Source of the DNA: Bombyx mori
Taxonomy: Eukaryota > Arthropoda > Insecta > Lepidoptera > Bombycidae
Direction: 5' to 3'
DNA: 64,000 nucleotides
Assembly (NCBI RefSeq): GCF_030269925.1
Contig: NC_085120.1
Location: forward strand, 10,009,501 to 10,073,500
Shown here: piece after piece, positions 1 to 9,984 of the stretch
How the letters are laid out: each line of letters opens with the position of its first letter
Numbering within the stretch: the stretch's first letter is position 1
The notes under the pieces: generated by a model
What the model saw: the letters and a program-made list of their open reading frames with translations, nothing else
Database searches by the model: none
Told to the model about the DNA's origin: nothing
Position numbers and translations under genes: made by a program

Positions 1-394
1 CTTTAGCAATTTTTTGCAAAATATGTGCAAATAAGCGCAGCACTAAAAGGATAAAGCGTGGTAGCCATTCGTGAAACCATGCTAAGTGAGTATATGATTT
101 ATTATAAAAATCAGTACCTATCTGCAGTATTTTTTAAATAATTTAAGGTAAAATATACCCCTACAAAGTCCGTTGTTTAATTCATAATTAAAACTGAATG
201 ATTCAATGATTAAATAGAGATATTGTTACATCAAAGCGAATTCGTTTCCAATGAAAGATTTCCAATAACAATCGGCTGTTATTTTGATAATTATTTTCTG
301 GTGGATTTGGCGATGTTGAAACACGGCGTCCTGGTTGAAGCTACATTGTATTTTGAATGTTTCTTTTATTGCCTAGATTTTTGAACGAGGTCAC
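1..394. other. AT-rich non-coding DNA, nothing recognised
   Basis: No open frame, repeat family or RNA gene is visible here. Confidence 0.5.
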
Positions 395-602
395 CTTCCA
401 GCCGATGTTAAGTGGTTAGCGATGTAAATGCCCCCACCTCGAGACATGAGCTCTAAATCTCAGTTTTTACAGTACCCTGTTGTCTTGTTTTACAGTACAG
501 CTGTCTTGTTCTTCAAACTGAATAGATGACTTGCAAAAATAGGCAGGGTGGTGGTACCTACCCGTGCGGACACACAAGACGCCGTACCTCCTAATAATGT
601 GA
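395..602 (-). repeat. Decayed Bm1 SINE remnant
   Basis: Two blocks read as a diverged minus-strand Bm1. One, near 402-470, has 'gttaagtggtta', 'gtaaatg' and a 'ctctaaatctcag' stretch. The other, at 540-600, has 'ggcagggtggtggtacctac' followed by 'cgtgcgga'. The middle is replaced or deleted and there is no clear poly(T) end, so this is an old copy. Confidence 0.6.
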
Positions 603-847
603 ATTCACATAAGGCTTAGGGACTGTTGAAATTGTTAATAAATATGTTAAATAAAACCTTGATACACTGAGTCGTACATTTCAATAATAGTCGTATGCGT
701 GTTTGTATTGTGTTATATGTATGTTTTGTATGTTTTTTTTTTCTTGACATATTATTTTAAAAGCATTCTATTGCAAAATGATATATTTGACAAAATCCAA
801 AATTCCCAATTCGGCATTATTTTTAATGTTTTCAATGGTAAGCATTA

Positions 848-948
848 GGTTAGCCCTTGGCATTGCTGACGTCCATGAGTGACGGTCACCACTTACCTTC
901 AGGTGGCCTTTATGCACGTCTGCCTACAAGGGTAATGAAAAAAAAAAC
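848..948 (+). repeat. LINE C 3' tail
   Basis: The 3' end of a dispersed Bombyx LINE, recognised by 'ggcattgctgacgtccatg', a 'caggtgg' core and 'gtctgcctacaagggtaat' followed by poly(A). Only the untranslated tail remains. Confidence 0.65.
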
Positions 949-1429
949 GGGTTACTACTATTTTTAAATTGGTATACAATAATAGAGTAATGTAAAAAGT
1001 TGATAGATACCATAACAAGAATATCGGCCAGGGTTATTAGACCCTTCAAACAAAACCTTTTTTTACAAACATGGGAGCTTAGCGCCCTTCTGAAGGTAAG
1101 GGCTCATCACGTATGCCCACCGGTAATGCACAGAGAAGAAACCTACATAGAATAAAGTACAATAAAACATCGTATCTCAGTGAACATTAGGTAATGATAC
1201 TCGAAAAGCAATCTTGTGAGGCCGAGAGTCAAGTTCTTACGATTAAATCATGGCTTAAGGCATATGCGGTAGCGAGGAGTTTTTTGAGTTTACTCCTTCA
1301 GAAACATTTAATACGGCTCACTCAAGACGACAGATTGGTGGCCACTAAAATCGAGCTGTGACAAGAAAAATATTATAATATTATTTTATTCCATTGAATA
1401 AAATCCATATAGAGTCTGTAGAGATAATG
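949..1429. other. Non-coding DNA, nothing recognised
   Basis: AT-rich with no convincing ORF or repeat. Confidence 0.45.
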
Positions 1430-1541
1430 TAGGCAGCGGCTTAGCTCTGCCCCTGGCATTGCTGACGTCCATGGGCGACGGAAACCACTCACCATCAGGT
1501 GGGCCGTACGCTTTTCTTTCTGCCAGGACAATAAAAAGAAT
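1430..1541 (+). repeat. LINE C 3' tail
   Basis: Starts 'aggcagcggcttagctctgc' and runs through 'catcaggtgggccgtacgc' to an 'aataaaaa' end. This is the same LINE 3' tail as at 848-948 and is better preserved. Confidence 0.75.
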
Positions 1542-2289
1542 CTCTACGTTACAGTTCTAATATACTGTTTGGAGTAAATTCACCGTAATGTAATGTCATA
1601 GTTATGCCAAATTTTATCAGTGATTTCATAAAATAGTACCAAAATAATTATAAAAACATTAGATTTAAAAATATTAGATTAAATTCATTTAATTATATTA
1701 TTAACCTAACATTAAATTTGACGTTTTTACTTCACTATGTTAACTATAACTAATCGTTATACATATTTCAAAACTAAATAACTTTTCATATAACAGTGCT
1801 TTAGTTTACATAATAATGTATTATTTTGGTATAACGTATTATTTATATATGAATTTTTATCGAATCAATACAAAAACGATTTTATCATCATTCCCTTCAT
1901 CGAGGAAGTGATTCGTGAATATGAGCTTAGTATATATTTAATTACAAAAATCAGTGTTTGCCTGCGGAATCCGATCACCGGCACAGACAATAAGTAACGT
2001 GTAATAAGATCTTAACAGTAGTTTTTATTATTTCTATGGCTCATGAAAACCGAAGAAAATTCCCAGTTTTTGATGTCGCTCAATAAATAATAAAAAAATA
2101 CCGCGATTCATAAGCAACAAGCAATTCTAAAGCATTAAAGTTATGATAATATTTGTTTATACATGTTTTTATATGTATATATTTATGATATGTATATATT
2201 TATGTATTTGTATTTTTTAAGTATGAATATTATCTATAAATATTATGTATGTTATATATACACATATGTTTAAGTAATATCATCTTCAC
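1542..2289. other. Very AT-rich DNA with TATG-type microsatellite
   Basis: No gene. Around 2155-2275 the sequence is a decayed alternation of 'tatgtatat' and 'tttatg' units. Confidence 0.5.
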
Positions 2290-2403
2290 ACTACACCTAC
2301 CAAGGTTCGTCTCTGCATTCCCCTAAGGTAGACTATTAGAGAATGCCTATGGCATTAAGTCCGCCTTTATACATTGTAGTATATGAAGTTATAAATAAAT
2401 AAA
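2290..2403 (+). repeat. Candidate LINE 3' tail
   Basis: 'gcctatggcattaagtccgc' followed by a run ending 'ataaataaataaag' resembles the 3' ends of LINE-derived transcripts common in Lepidoptera. The clade cannot be assigned from the tail alone. Confidence 0.4.
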
Positions 2404-2795
2404 GTATTCGAATAAGACAAAAACGCCTTCAGCTCACGTTTTGCACCACACCATTATCCCTGAGATTGGGTAGGTACTTAAAGCAATCGCTTTAGGGTTT
2501 AGAGTGCGAACGTCATGTGTCAGGGATTTTTCCGGTTAATTGATTAAAAAGAAATCGTACGTGCAGCCTTAATAAAAAAGGAAATGAGCCTTTGAGGTAC
2601 GGTAATGAGATTCGGGTTCTTTAAAAAAAATTTGAAGCGGGTTAATGGTCTATCACAGTTAATGGCGCGAGGCAAATAGCTATTCAAGTACCAAGGTAAT
2701 GCTTGGACCATTGTATGGTGATTTCTTAAAGGTAAAACTAGAACTACCCACAGTTGATTTTAGACATGTCTAAAAACTTTATCCGTCTTGATCTC
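2404..2795. other. Non-coding DNA, nothing recognised
   Basis: No ORF or repeat was identified. Confidence 0.45.
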
Positions 2796-2955
2796 GGAGA
2801 AACTCAGTGGGCTGTATCTATGGGTTAATTCGCTCGTCGAGCCCTTCGTCGCAAGCAACGGGTTCGGCGAGGACGGTGACCGGTGCTCGTGGTATCTAAA
2901 AGCACCATTAATTAATCGAGAGGATCCGTAATGACGTGTTTTGTGTAACATTGAC
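2796..2955 (-). repeat. LINE B fragment without its 3' end
   Basis: Minus-strand homologue of the end of the LINE B reading frame plus the first arm of its 3'UTR hairpin, with 'gtcgagcccttcgtcgcaag' and 'gaggacggtgaccgg' in plus-strand form. The match to the copy at 31986-33038 stops inside the hairpin loop, so the last ~190 bp and poly(A) are missing. This implies a deletion after insertion. Confidence 0.7.
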
Positions 2956-3385
2956 ATCGCTGGCACAGGTCGCATCGCTTCATACCAGCAACTTGGGTAT
3001 CTTATCCTTTACACGATTAATTCGAATTGATATTACGCGGTGATTACAGCACCGACCCTATTTTCAGCTAGGCCAATGCGTGCCAAAATAACCTTGTCCT
3101 GAATTTATTTAGGCACTAAAATATTTAGGCTTTACAATCCTAGATTTAGAACTCGCGTGATATAAACCAATAAAACACTCTCTCGTTCATTGAAAACGGC
3201 CCAGTATATTCCGAACATAAATGTGATTTTACGAAAAGCAGTGTAGGTATAGCGTTCAAAATTTAACCTTGCGACGGAAATTAAGATAACGTTTAAAAGC
3301 AGTTTCTTTTTCCTAGATTTATCTTATCTTATCTTATACCTTTAAACGAGCAATTCTTGTATATATATATATATATATATATATA
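2956..3385. repeat. Non-coding DNA ending in a (TTATC)n patch and (AT)n microsatellite
   Basis: Nothing is recognised before 3325. A short 'atcttatcttatctta' repeat lies near 3327-3343, and an uninterrupted AT dinucleotide run occupies 3359-3385 and abuts the solo LTR. Confidence 0.6.
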
Positions 3386-3768
3386 TGTCGGAGCACGCCA
3401 GGTATGGCTGAGCGGTAGTTTCGTCATCACTCGTATTCGATTGAACTCAGTTTAGTTAATAAAACTTTTTGAATAACAATTATTGAAACTCAACACACAC
3501 AACTTTCACAATGACAGGATAAACCGACAGTTTCGTTGCACATACCGACAGACCGACTGACTGAGACGGACGGAATGACTGTCTGACACGGAATGCCACG
3601 ACTCTGTCCACGTACCGCCATTTTATACTGTGGCGTTACGTAGTCTACCCTTCATTTTGTGATATTTATCAAAACAACATCTCATCATTTAAAATAATAA
3701 TCAAAACCACCGTCTTAATATTACTAAAAGTCGTTATCCACGACAACTAAAAGTCGTTATCCACGACA
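3386..3768 (-). mobile_element. Solo LTR, 383 bp
   Basis: The segment begins TGTCG and ends CGACA, as LTRs do, and is flanked by TATA on both sides, consistent with a 4-bp target duplication although the left flank is an AT repeat. On the minus strand a TATA box (TATAAAATGGCGG, about 3615-3635 region) precedes a 'TCAGTCAGTCGG' initiator-like block, the arrangement of insect LTR promoters. A 22-bp unit containing 'gtcgttatccacgac' is directly repeated at the minus-strand 5' end (3725-3768). There is no internal gag-pol, so it is a recombined solo LTR. The family is not identified. Confidence 0.6.
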
Positions 3769-4013
3769 TATATATATTTATATAATCTGAATCTCGGAAA
3801 TGGCTCCAACGATTTTTATAAAATTAAGTATACAGGGGATTTCGGGGGCGATGAATCGATCTAGCTACTATTTATTTTCTGAAAATGTTGTTTTATTCGT
3901 GTTTTCAATAATAAACTTTATCGATAATCAACTTTATGACTTCCCGACATCTATTGGCGAATAATAATACTATTTTTCATAATTGAGAGCAACTAACTGC
4001 TTTATAAAGACAC
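3769..4013. other. Non-coding flank of LTR and LINE A
   Basis: AT-rich single-copy-looking DNA with no ORF. Confidence 0.4.
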
Positions 4014-4028
4014 AATAACACTAAAGCT
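4014..4028. repeat. Target-site duplication of LINE A, copy 1
   Basis: The 15-mer 'aataacactaaagct' is identical to 9198-9212 and brackets the LINE precisely. Confidence 0.95.
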
Positions 4029-4280
4029 TTTTTTTTTTTTTTTTTTTTTTTTTATGATTGAAAGTTTACTGGTGGCCCGAAGGCCTTTCCAGTTTCACCA
4101 GGACAGGTGGGCGAGCAAAGGCTCAGCCAAGAGGGGTGGGTTTGCTAACAACTGTCCGAGCGCCTCCGAAGGAGACCTAACAACTCAAGAGCAATTGTTT
4201 CGCGAATGAATCTACTACCGGATCGGAATCGCGACCCGCTGAGAAGATCCGGCGAGAAACTCAGCGGGCTGATGCATGGG

Positions 4281-7163
4281 TTAGGTTGCACGTCGACCTC
4301 TTTGTCGAGTTCGACGAGTACGGTTACCGGGGTCCCTAAGCCTGCCCCTAGTATTAGAGCTGAAGGCATCTAATGCAAAGGTTATTGGATCTGATGGATC
4401 CGTAAGGACGTGTCTAGGGCGTCGACGGTGACTGGCTCCTGCATGATCAGGATTCGGGGAGTAGTCAGCGGCGGCAACGATAAGGCGATTATCATGACGC
4501 ATAGCCTTATCGAAGTATCGTTCCGACGCTGACTTCATGTATTTCCGAATTGATTCGAGGCCCAGGTCGTCGTGTAGGTCAACGTTCCTCACGAACCACG
4601 GAGCCCCGACAGCTAACCTGCAAAAGCGGGATTGTAGGGATTGGAGGGTGTCTATGTGTGTGCGGGCCGCGTGAGCGAACACCACACTCGCGTAAGTCAT
4701 GACGGGCCTTATGCAAGTTTTGTAAAGTGTCACCTTGTTCCGAAGGGACATTTTACTCCGCTTACAGATCATGGGGTAGAGTCTACCGAGAATAAACGCG
4801 GCACGGTCACGGACTGATTTTATATGCGGGCGGAATGTCATCGATGCATCCAGGGTAACGCCCAGGTACTTGACCTTCCTGGCCCAGGGTATGGGTTGTC
4901 TAAAGAGAGTAATCGGGGGTGTGAGATTCCTCCTCCTAATCCGGGAGGAAATCCGTGTGGAGCTTCCCCTCTGAAATAGCACCGCAGTACTTTTCGCTGG
5001 GTTGATGTCTATGCGCCATTTTCGGAACCACTGTCCTAGGGCTAGGGCTGCGCTCTGAAGCTTCTTCGCGATTAGGGACTTATTTCTACTAGAATAGTAA
5101 ACAGTCGTGTCGTCGGCGAATAAAGCTAAATGGGTCGGCGGCGACCGGGGAATATCGTTGACGAATAAGCTAAATAGGAGGGGTGAGAGGACAGAGCCTT
5201 GCGGGACTCCAGCTGTGAGAGGTCGTGGGGAGGAGCGGGTTCCCTCGACTCGATATCGAAAAGAGCGGTTCGACAAGAAGTCCCGTATGATGAGCACGAG
5301 ACTATCCGGCACGCCCATGTTGAATAGTTTGAAAATCAAACCATTGTGCCAGACTTTGTCGAACGCTTTTGCGACGTCGAAGAAGAGAGCTCCCGTGTAT
5401 AACGGTTTTGGTCGATTAAGCCCCACAAGAATGTGCTCCGTGAGGCGGTGCACCTGTTGAACGCATGAGTGATTTGTACGGAATCCGAATTGTTCATCGA
5501 TGAGAATGCCCTTGGATGAGACGAAGTCTCTGAGGCGTTTGTAGAGCAGACGCTCATACAGTTTGCCTAGAGACATGAGGAGGCTAATCGGGCGGTAGCT
5601 CGTCGGATGATTTTTTGGTTTACCGGGTTTATGTATGCCGATAACGTCCGCTTCTTTCCACACCGCGGGAAAGATACAGTTCGCCATAGCGGCATTGAAA
5701 ATAGATGCCAACATCACGATGAGTTGGACGGGTAGAAGTTTAATAACGCGGTTGGATATACCGTCGGAACCGGGAGCCTTGCGAGGACGTAGGTCTTTGA
5801 TCAAGTCTTTAACTTCCATCGGGGTGACGGGTGGTAACGCATCAGAGGGTGGCAAGGAGGCTCTGCGTTCTACCTCACTGTCTACTAATTCTACATGAAC
5901 AGGGTCCACGGATTGAGTGCTGGGCGTGCACTGGGTTTGCAATGTATCGGCCAGCAGCTCTGCTTTTTCGTCATCATCGAACGCCGCGAGTCGGCCTGAG
6001 GGGCCTACGAGGGGGGGCATAGTTACTACCGTATCCGATTTGAGAGTACGAGCTAAGCGGTAGTAAGACCTTTGAGAGGGCGCGAGTCCTTCTAAGAAAT
6101 CAGACCATCTGGCATCTCGGACTTCGGTGATGCGAGACTTTACGTCGCGTTGTAGGGCACGCATTCGAATACGATTTTCCGCGGTAGGATACCTATCGTA
6201 CGCACGGATCGAGGCGTTCTTAGCTCTAAGGAGTTCCCTAATATCGTCGGGCAATTTGAAGCGGTGAAGGAAGTCCTCCGCTACAACTTGCTTCGATGAC
6301 CTATCTAATGTCGAGGTGATGTGTGACGTTACGATGTCTATGGCTTCAGCGGTATCCTGAGGAGACGGGATAGAGTCCGGACTAAACGGAAGCGATGGTG
6401 GATCAGATTCAGCCAGGCTGATGCCCAGCGTGTGCCAATCCACCACAGTCCTCGTGACGGGAACGGAATCGGGAGCGCGACCGAGCTTCATAACGACGGG
6501 ACGGTGGTCTGAATCTAACTCTGAAACTACTTCGATCGAGTGTAAGCGCAGAGTTACGTTTTTTAATAACGCTATGTCGAGTATATCCGGGCGATGCGCG
6601 ATATTTAGCGGGTAGTGAGTCGGGGTTAGCGGAGCGACGATATCGAAGGCGAGATCATCGACTAACGCGTCAAGCCGCCTGCCATTCGGGGTTGTGGTGT
6701 GTGAGTTCCACCTGATGTGTTTACAATTTAGGTCGCCCGCCAGAATGACAGAGCTCCCCATACCGAGCAGCGCCTCGATATCACTGCTTAGAACGATCTT
6801 ATCCGGTGGAAGATAAACGGACGCGATAACGATCGGCGCGTGTCCCGTCAGTGAGATTCGGCACACTGATGCTTCGATATTAGCGAGCGCGGGAGGATCG
6901 AGCGGGACGCAATGCAGGGCTCTTCTATAGTAAATGACGGTACCACCACCACGGGCAGAGAGCCTGTCGTTCCTGACCATGTTATAGTTCGCGATTTTAG
7001 GGTCACGGCGCGCGGGCTTAAGTAGGGTCTCCTGCACTAAAAAGATATCAATTTGGTGGTCACGCAAAAAGTCAGAAACCTGATCACGTTGATTTGCGAG
7101 ACCGTAAGCGTTAAAAAATCCTATCGTTACGGATAGGGGCTTTATTCTACTTATATACGCCAT
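4281..7163 (-). CDS. LINE A ORF2: endonuclease / reverse transcriptase
   Basis: A 960-residue polyprotein that nicks target DNA and copies the element RNA in place (target-primed reverse transcription). Residues 1 to about 230 are an AP-like endonuclease: N18, E45 in 'QETLLKP', 'GDLN' at 143-146 and 'SDHRP' at 218-222 match the family's catalytic landmarks. The RT spans about 455-735, with 'KAPGSDG', 'SYRPISLL', 'FDVAKAFDKVWH', 'GVPQGSVLSPLLF' and the catalytic box 'FADD' at 682-685. This is F in place of the commoner Y, and the same is seen in LINE B here. The C-terminus is basic. Start: the ATG at 7163 lies three bases after the ORF1 stop, giving TAATCAATG. No frameshift or internal stop is present, so this copy could be active. 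Confidence 0.93.
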   Translation of the reverse strand: MAYISRIKPLSVTIGFFNAYGLANQRDQVSDFLRDHQIDIFLVQETLLKPARRDPKIANYNMVRNDRLSARGGGTVIYYRRALHCVPLDPPALANIEASVCRISLTGHAPIVIASVYLPPDKIVLSSDIEALLGMGSSVILAGDLNCKHIRWNSHTTTPNGRRLDALVDDLAFDIVAPLTPTHYPLNIAHRPDILDIALLKNVTLRLHSIEVVSELDSDHRPVVMKLGRAPDSVPVTRTVVDWHTLGISLAESDPPSLPFSPDSIPSPQDTAEAIDIVTSHITSTLDRSSKQVVAEDFLHRFKLPDDIRELLRAKNASIRAYDRYPTAENRIRMRALQRDVKSRITEVRDARWSDFLEGLAPSQRSYYRLARTLKSDTVVTMPPLVGPSGRLAAFDDDEKAELLADTLQTQCTPSTQSVDPVHVELVDSEVERRASLPPSDALPPVTPMEVKDLIKDLRPRKAPGSDGISNRVIKLLPVQLIVMLASIFNAAMANCIFPAVWKEADVIGIHKPGKPKNHPTSYRPISLLMSLGKLYERLLYKRLRDFVSSKGILIDEQFGFRTNHSCVQQVHRLTEHILVGLNRPKPLYTGALFFDVAKAFDKVWHNGLIFKLFNMGVPDSLVLIIRDFLSNRSFRYRVEGTRSSPRPLTAGVPQGSVLSPLLFSLFVNDIPRSPPTHLALFADDTTVYYSSRNKSLIAKKLQSAALALGQWFRKWRIDINPAKSTAVLFQRGSSTRISSRIRRRNLTPPITLFRQPIPWARKVKYLGVTLDASMTFRPHIKSVRDRAAFILGRLYPMICKRSKMSLRNKVTLYKTCIRPVMTYASVVFAHAARTHIDTLQSLQSRFCRLAVGAPWFVRNVDLHDDLGLESIRKYMKSASERYFDKAMRHDNRLIVAAADYSPNPDHAGASHRRRPRHVLTDPSDPITFALDAFSSNTRGRLRDPGNRTRRTRQRGRRAT

Positions 7164-7166
7164 TGA

Positions 7167-8795
7167 TTACCGGCGGAGTGAGGGGAGGACGTACGTATTT
7201 AATGACGCGTATACGTCGGCGTATTCCTGCACAACGGCGATAAAGTGTTGTGCAGTGGAGGCAGCGCGAATGGCGTCGCCCAAAGCGTTAACGCGCTCAA
7301 AGTTGATCGACTGAAAGAAGTCGATCGCTAAAGCGAGATTGTCGGACGCGGTCGGAGGGCAAGTCGCGGGAGAGGGACGAGTCGCGGGGGCGGGACGAAT
7401 CGCGGAGGAGGGAGTTGTAGCCGTGTTCGTGTACGGCAGCGGTTTTGCCCAGGCCGAGACACTGGGCACCGCCGCCGGAACGAACGCTGGCTTAGCCTGC
7501 GACGCAGAGGGTGCCGAGGCTTTGATGTCTGGGCCGGAAGCTCGGAGGCGGTTTTGGCGGGCGACGCGGCGATTTATTTTAGGGGCTCGGGGGCAACCAC
7601 GGTAATTCGCGGGGTGACCCTGTGTTCGACACAGGACGCAGCTAGGCGGTTCCGTCGCGGTTTTTTGGTCGCGAGCGCAGAGGGCCGTGGCGTGATCGCC
7701 CAAACACTTAACACATCGGGGGCGCGCGTGACAGTTACGGGAAGAGTGCCCGTACAATTGACAGTTATGGCACTGGCTAGGAGTGCCTTTTTTATGGGGG
7801 GCTTCGACAGCGATACCAGAGAGCCTACAGACGGTCTGTGTGTTAAAGATTTTCTTACCCTCGGGGGTAGGCTGGAGAGCGACTAGAACCATATTATATG
7901 GCTCCCTACCGCGACCGGTGTGCATACGGTGCACAGAATTCACTGGTAGGCCTTGTTCTAACAGGTCGGCTTTTACGAGCTCTACATCTAACTCTTTAGG
8001 GATTCCGCGTATTACAACGCGGAGTTCGCGCTCCTCCTGGAGCGTATACGTATGGAAACTTATACGCTCCTTACGGAGGTAAGAAGAGAGGGCCCTATGG
8101 TCGTCGGGTGTTTGAACCTTAATTTGAATGCCGTTCGCGAGGTTACGGGCATTCGTGAAATTTATATTTTTGGCCTTAAGGGCCAGGCAAACTCGATCCC
8201 AAGCTGCCTTCTCCTGAAGGATAACCGGGGGAGGGGTCTGGGTTTTATTTTGTGCCACCGGACGCGGCGATGGAGTGGCACGGGCTGGGGGCGCAACGGG
8301 AGTCTGAGGGCGGGGGCGCGACGCGTTCACGGCTTTGCTAATTTTAGCGGCCGCGGGAGCTCGAGACTCCGCGGCACGCTTCTTACCCTTCTGTACCAGG
8401 GTGAATCCATCCGTCGATGAGGCGGGGGCGAGGTCGACCTCCATGTCCGAGTCAGAGTCGGAGCACGAGGAGGCGGGTGCAGGCGACCTACGAGCAAGTG
8501 TAGGTGTTTTAGAGGGCGCGACGGAGGCCGCGGATGATCGCTCAGCTGAAACGATGGTCACGGCGGACGACGCAGCAGCTTTTCTCGCCAGTATAGGCGA
8601 CACGGGAGCGGCAGGCACGACAGAGGCTGCGGTGCTCAATGCAGAAGCTCTGCACGCAGGTACAGGCGACGCAGGAGCAGCGAGCGCGGCGGAGTCCTCG
8701 AGAGGGCTCGCAGTGTGATTGGCCTTGAAGGCCAAAAACTCCGAGGCGAGCTGTGGGTGGCGAAGTCGGAGGAATTCCGCGAATACAGCGTCCAT
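7167..8795 (-). CDS. LINE A ORF1: gag-like RNA-binding protein
   Basis: A 542-residue protein expected to coat the element RNA. The start is the ATG at 8795 ('MDAVFAEF'). The frame is open further upstream to 8840, but only with a non-ATG codon there. The first ~110 residues are Ala/Ser/Pro-rich and low complexity, followed by an acidic 'SCSDSDSDMEVD' patch near 113. A conserved 'ELRVVIRGIPKEL' region lies mid-protein. Three closely spaced CCHC-type zinc knuckles at about 340-410 begin with 'CHNCQLYGHSSRNC'. This order is typical of ORF1 in Jockey-clade LINEs. The frame is intact and overlaps nothing. It ends three bases before ORF2, which suggests coupled translation of the two. Confidence 0.88.
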   Translation of the reverse strand: MDAVFAEFLRLRHPQLASEFLAFKANHTASPLEDSAALAAPASPVPACRASALSTAASVVPAAPVSPILARKAAASSAVTIVSAERSSAASVAPSKTPTLARRSPAPASSCSDSDSDMEVDLAPASSTDGFTLVQKGKKRAAESRAPAAAKISKAVNASRPRPQTPVAPPARATPSPRPVAQNKTQTPPPVILQEKAAWDRVCLALKAKNINFTNARNLANGIQIKVQTPDDHRALSSYLRKERISFHTYTLQEERELRVVIRGIPKELDVELVKADLLEQGLPVNSVHRMHTGRGREPYNMVLVALQPTPEGKKIFNTQTVCRLSGIAVEAPHKKGTPSQCHNCQLYGHSSRNCHARPRCVKCLGDHATALCARDQKTATEPPSCVLCRTQGHPANYRGCPRAPKINRRVARQNRLRASGPDIKASAPSASQAKPAFVPAAVPSVSAWAKPLPYTNTATTPSSAIRPAPATRPSPATCPPTASDNLALAIDFFQSINFERVNALGDAIRAASTAQHFIAVVQEYADVYASLNTYVLPSLRR

Positions 8796-9197
8796 GATCG
8801 CTGAGTACCCAGGTGGGGCGGCCCCGGGTCTTGAAAACACTCGCCTTGCGGCGAGGCCCCAACTTCTCGGACCTGAGCGGTTCTATTGAACACAGGTGGC
8901 AATGCGGCGCGATTACTACAGGACAAAGAAAAAGCACAACAAAACAGAAATTACGAAAAGAAACAAAACAAATAAATACTTGCAGGAAACCACTTTGTCG
9001 GCAGATGTACCACGAACACAGAAACAACAAAAGGAAACAAAACAAATAAAAACTTCCAGAAAGAGCACTTAGTCGGCAGATGTACCACAAACACAGGCCG
9101 CGCGAACAATGGCCGGGCTAACAAAAGCCGGGCGAACAAAGACCGGGCGATCGAGTGGACGATGAGCACGTCCGCACGTGACGGGTGCCTCTATCGG
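8796..9197 (-). promoter_or_regulatory. LINE A 5'UTR / internal promoter region with tandem repeats
   Basis: This 402-nt leader should carry the internal Pol II promoter that LINEs need; I see no unambiguous core motif. A ~62-bp unit containing 'gtcggcagatgtaccac' occurs twice (about 8960-9022 and 9034-9096, ~80-90% alike). Next to the 5' end a ~16-bp unit of the form 'ccgggcgaacaaa' recurs three to four times (about 9097-9150). Confidence 0.65.
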
Positions 9198-9212
9198 AAT
9201 AACACTAAAGCT
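9198..9212. repeat. Target-site duplication of LINE A, copy 2
   Basis: Identical to 4014-4028 and defines the exact 5' end of the element at 9197. Confidence 0.95.
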
Positions 9213-9984
9213 ATTTCAGCAGATGGCGTTGTTAAGCCACCCGAAGCCAATGAGTGTTTGGTTTAAGGTTAGACCAAGAAAATGAATTGTTTATTTATAT
9301 TATCTGTGTCTTTTTAACTCACGTGCTCACTTAAAAAATGCCTAAACGATCTTGGAATATTTCATCATTTTATCAATATGTAATTCGTATTTAAATATAA
9401 TTTCTAAAAAACGCAATTTAACAAACAAACAAATAAAAAAGTGCGTGCGTACAAAGTACACCCGTCAGAATTCAATTCCTATTAACATTTTTCACAAAAA
9501 AATATATAAAATATTGGGCTGTATGGTATGATACATCTGCCTTTCCAGTTGGAAAAATACAACAACTACTACTACTGACATTTGACAAGTACTTAATTTC
9601 AATAGTAGTTTGACGTCACTTCCGTCGCATACCTGCGTGACGTTCTGTAAAAACTTTACCCTCATGCGCCTAACGAAGAGGTTCACTTCAAAAACCTAGC
9701 AAAGCTCGGTCATCATCTAGTTCACCTTATGTAACATGCAGATATAGTTAGAATTTCAATGCTCATTAATGTAATCGTGAATATTCCACTCGCGTGTTTC
9801 GATTTCAGTAATTGTCGTGTCAGACCTTGTGAAAGAAATGGCGGTTAGCGATTTACCTACCCTCATTCTCACTCCAATTAATTATTGTTTAAGCTCTTGT
9901 TTACATGTTGAATGAGCTATGGCTGTGATATTGAAGAGTTTACCAGACTCCAAAGAAATCGTAAAGTGAATACCGCCACCTTTG
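9213..9984. other. Non-coding DNA, nothing recognised
   Basis: No gene or repeat was identified; AT-rich with scattered A-runs. Confidence 0.45.

Larger units (their letters stand above)
4029..9197 (-). mobile_element. Full-length Jockey-type LINE (family A)
   Basis: A complete non-LTR retrotransposon of about 5.17 kb. In sense order it has a 5'UTR (9197-8796) with internal repeats, ORF1 (8795-7167), ORF2 (7163-4281), a ~225-nt 3'UTR containing a strong hairpin, and a poly(A) tail seen as a T-run at about 4029-4053. Both ORFs are open over full length and the 15-bp target duplications are identical, so the insertion is recent and the copy may be functional. The gag-like ORF1 with zinc knuckles and ORF2 with N-terminal AP-type endonuclease, central RT and no RNase H region I can recognise fit the Jockey clade. 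I cannot give a published family name. 3'-end relatives lie at 33519, 49633, 52858 and 62746. Confidence 0.93.

Noticed and set aside
3359..3385. AT run as an origin or promoter
   Set aside because: A plain dinucleotide microsatellite; nothing else supports a function.
8795..8840. Upstream extension of LINE A ORF1 to 8840
   Set aside because: The codon at 8840 is GTG; the first ATG in frame is at 8795, which gives a sensible N-terminus.
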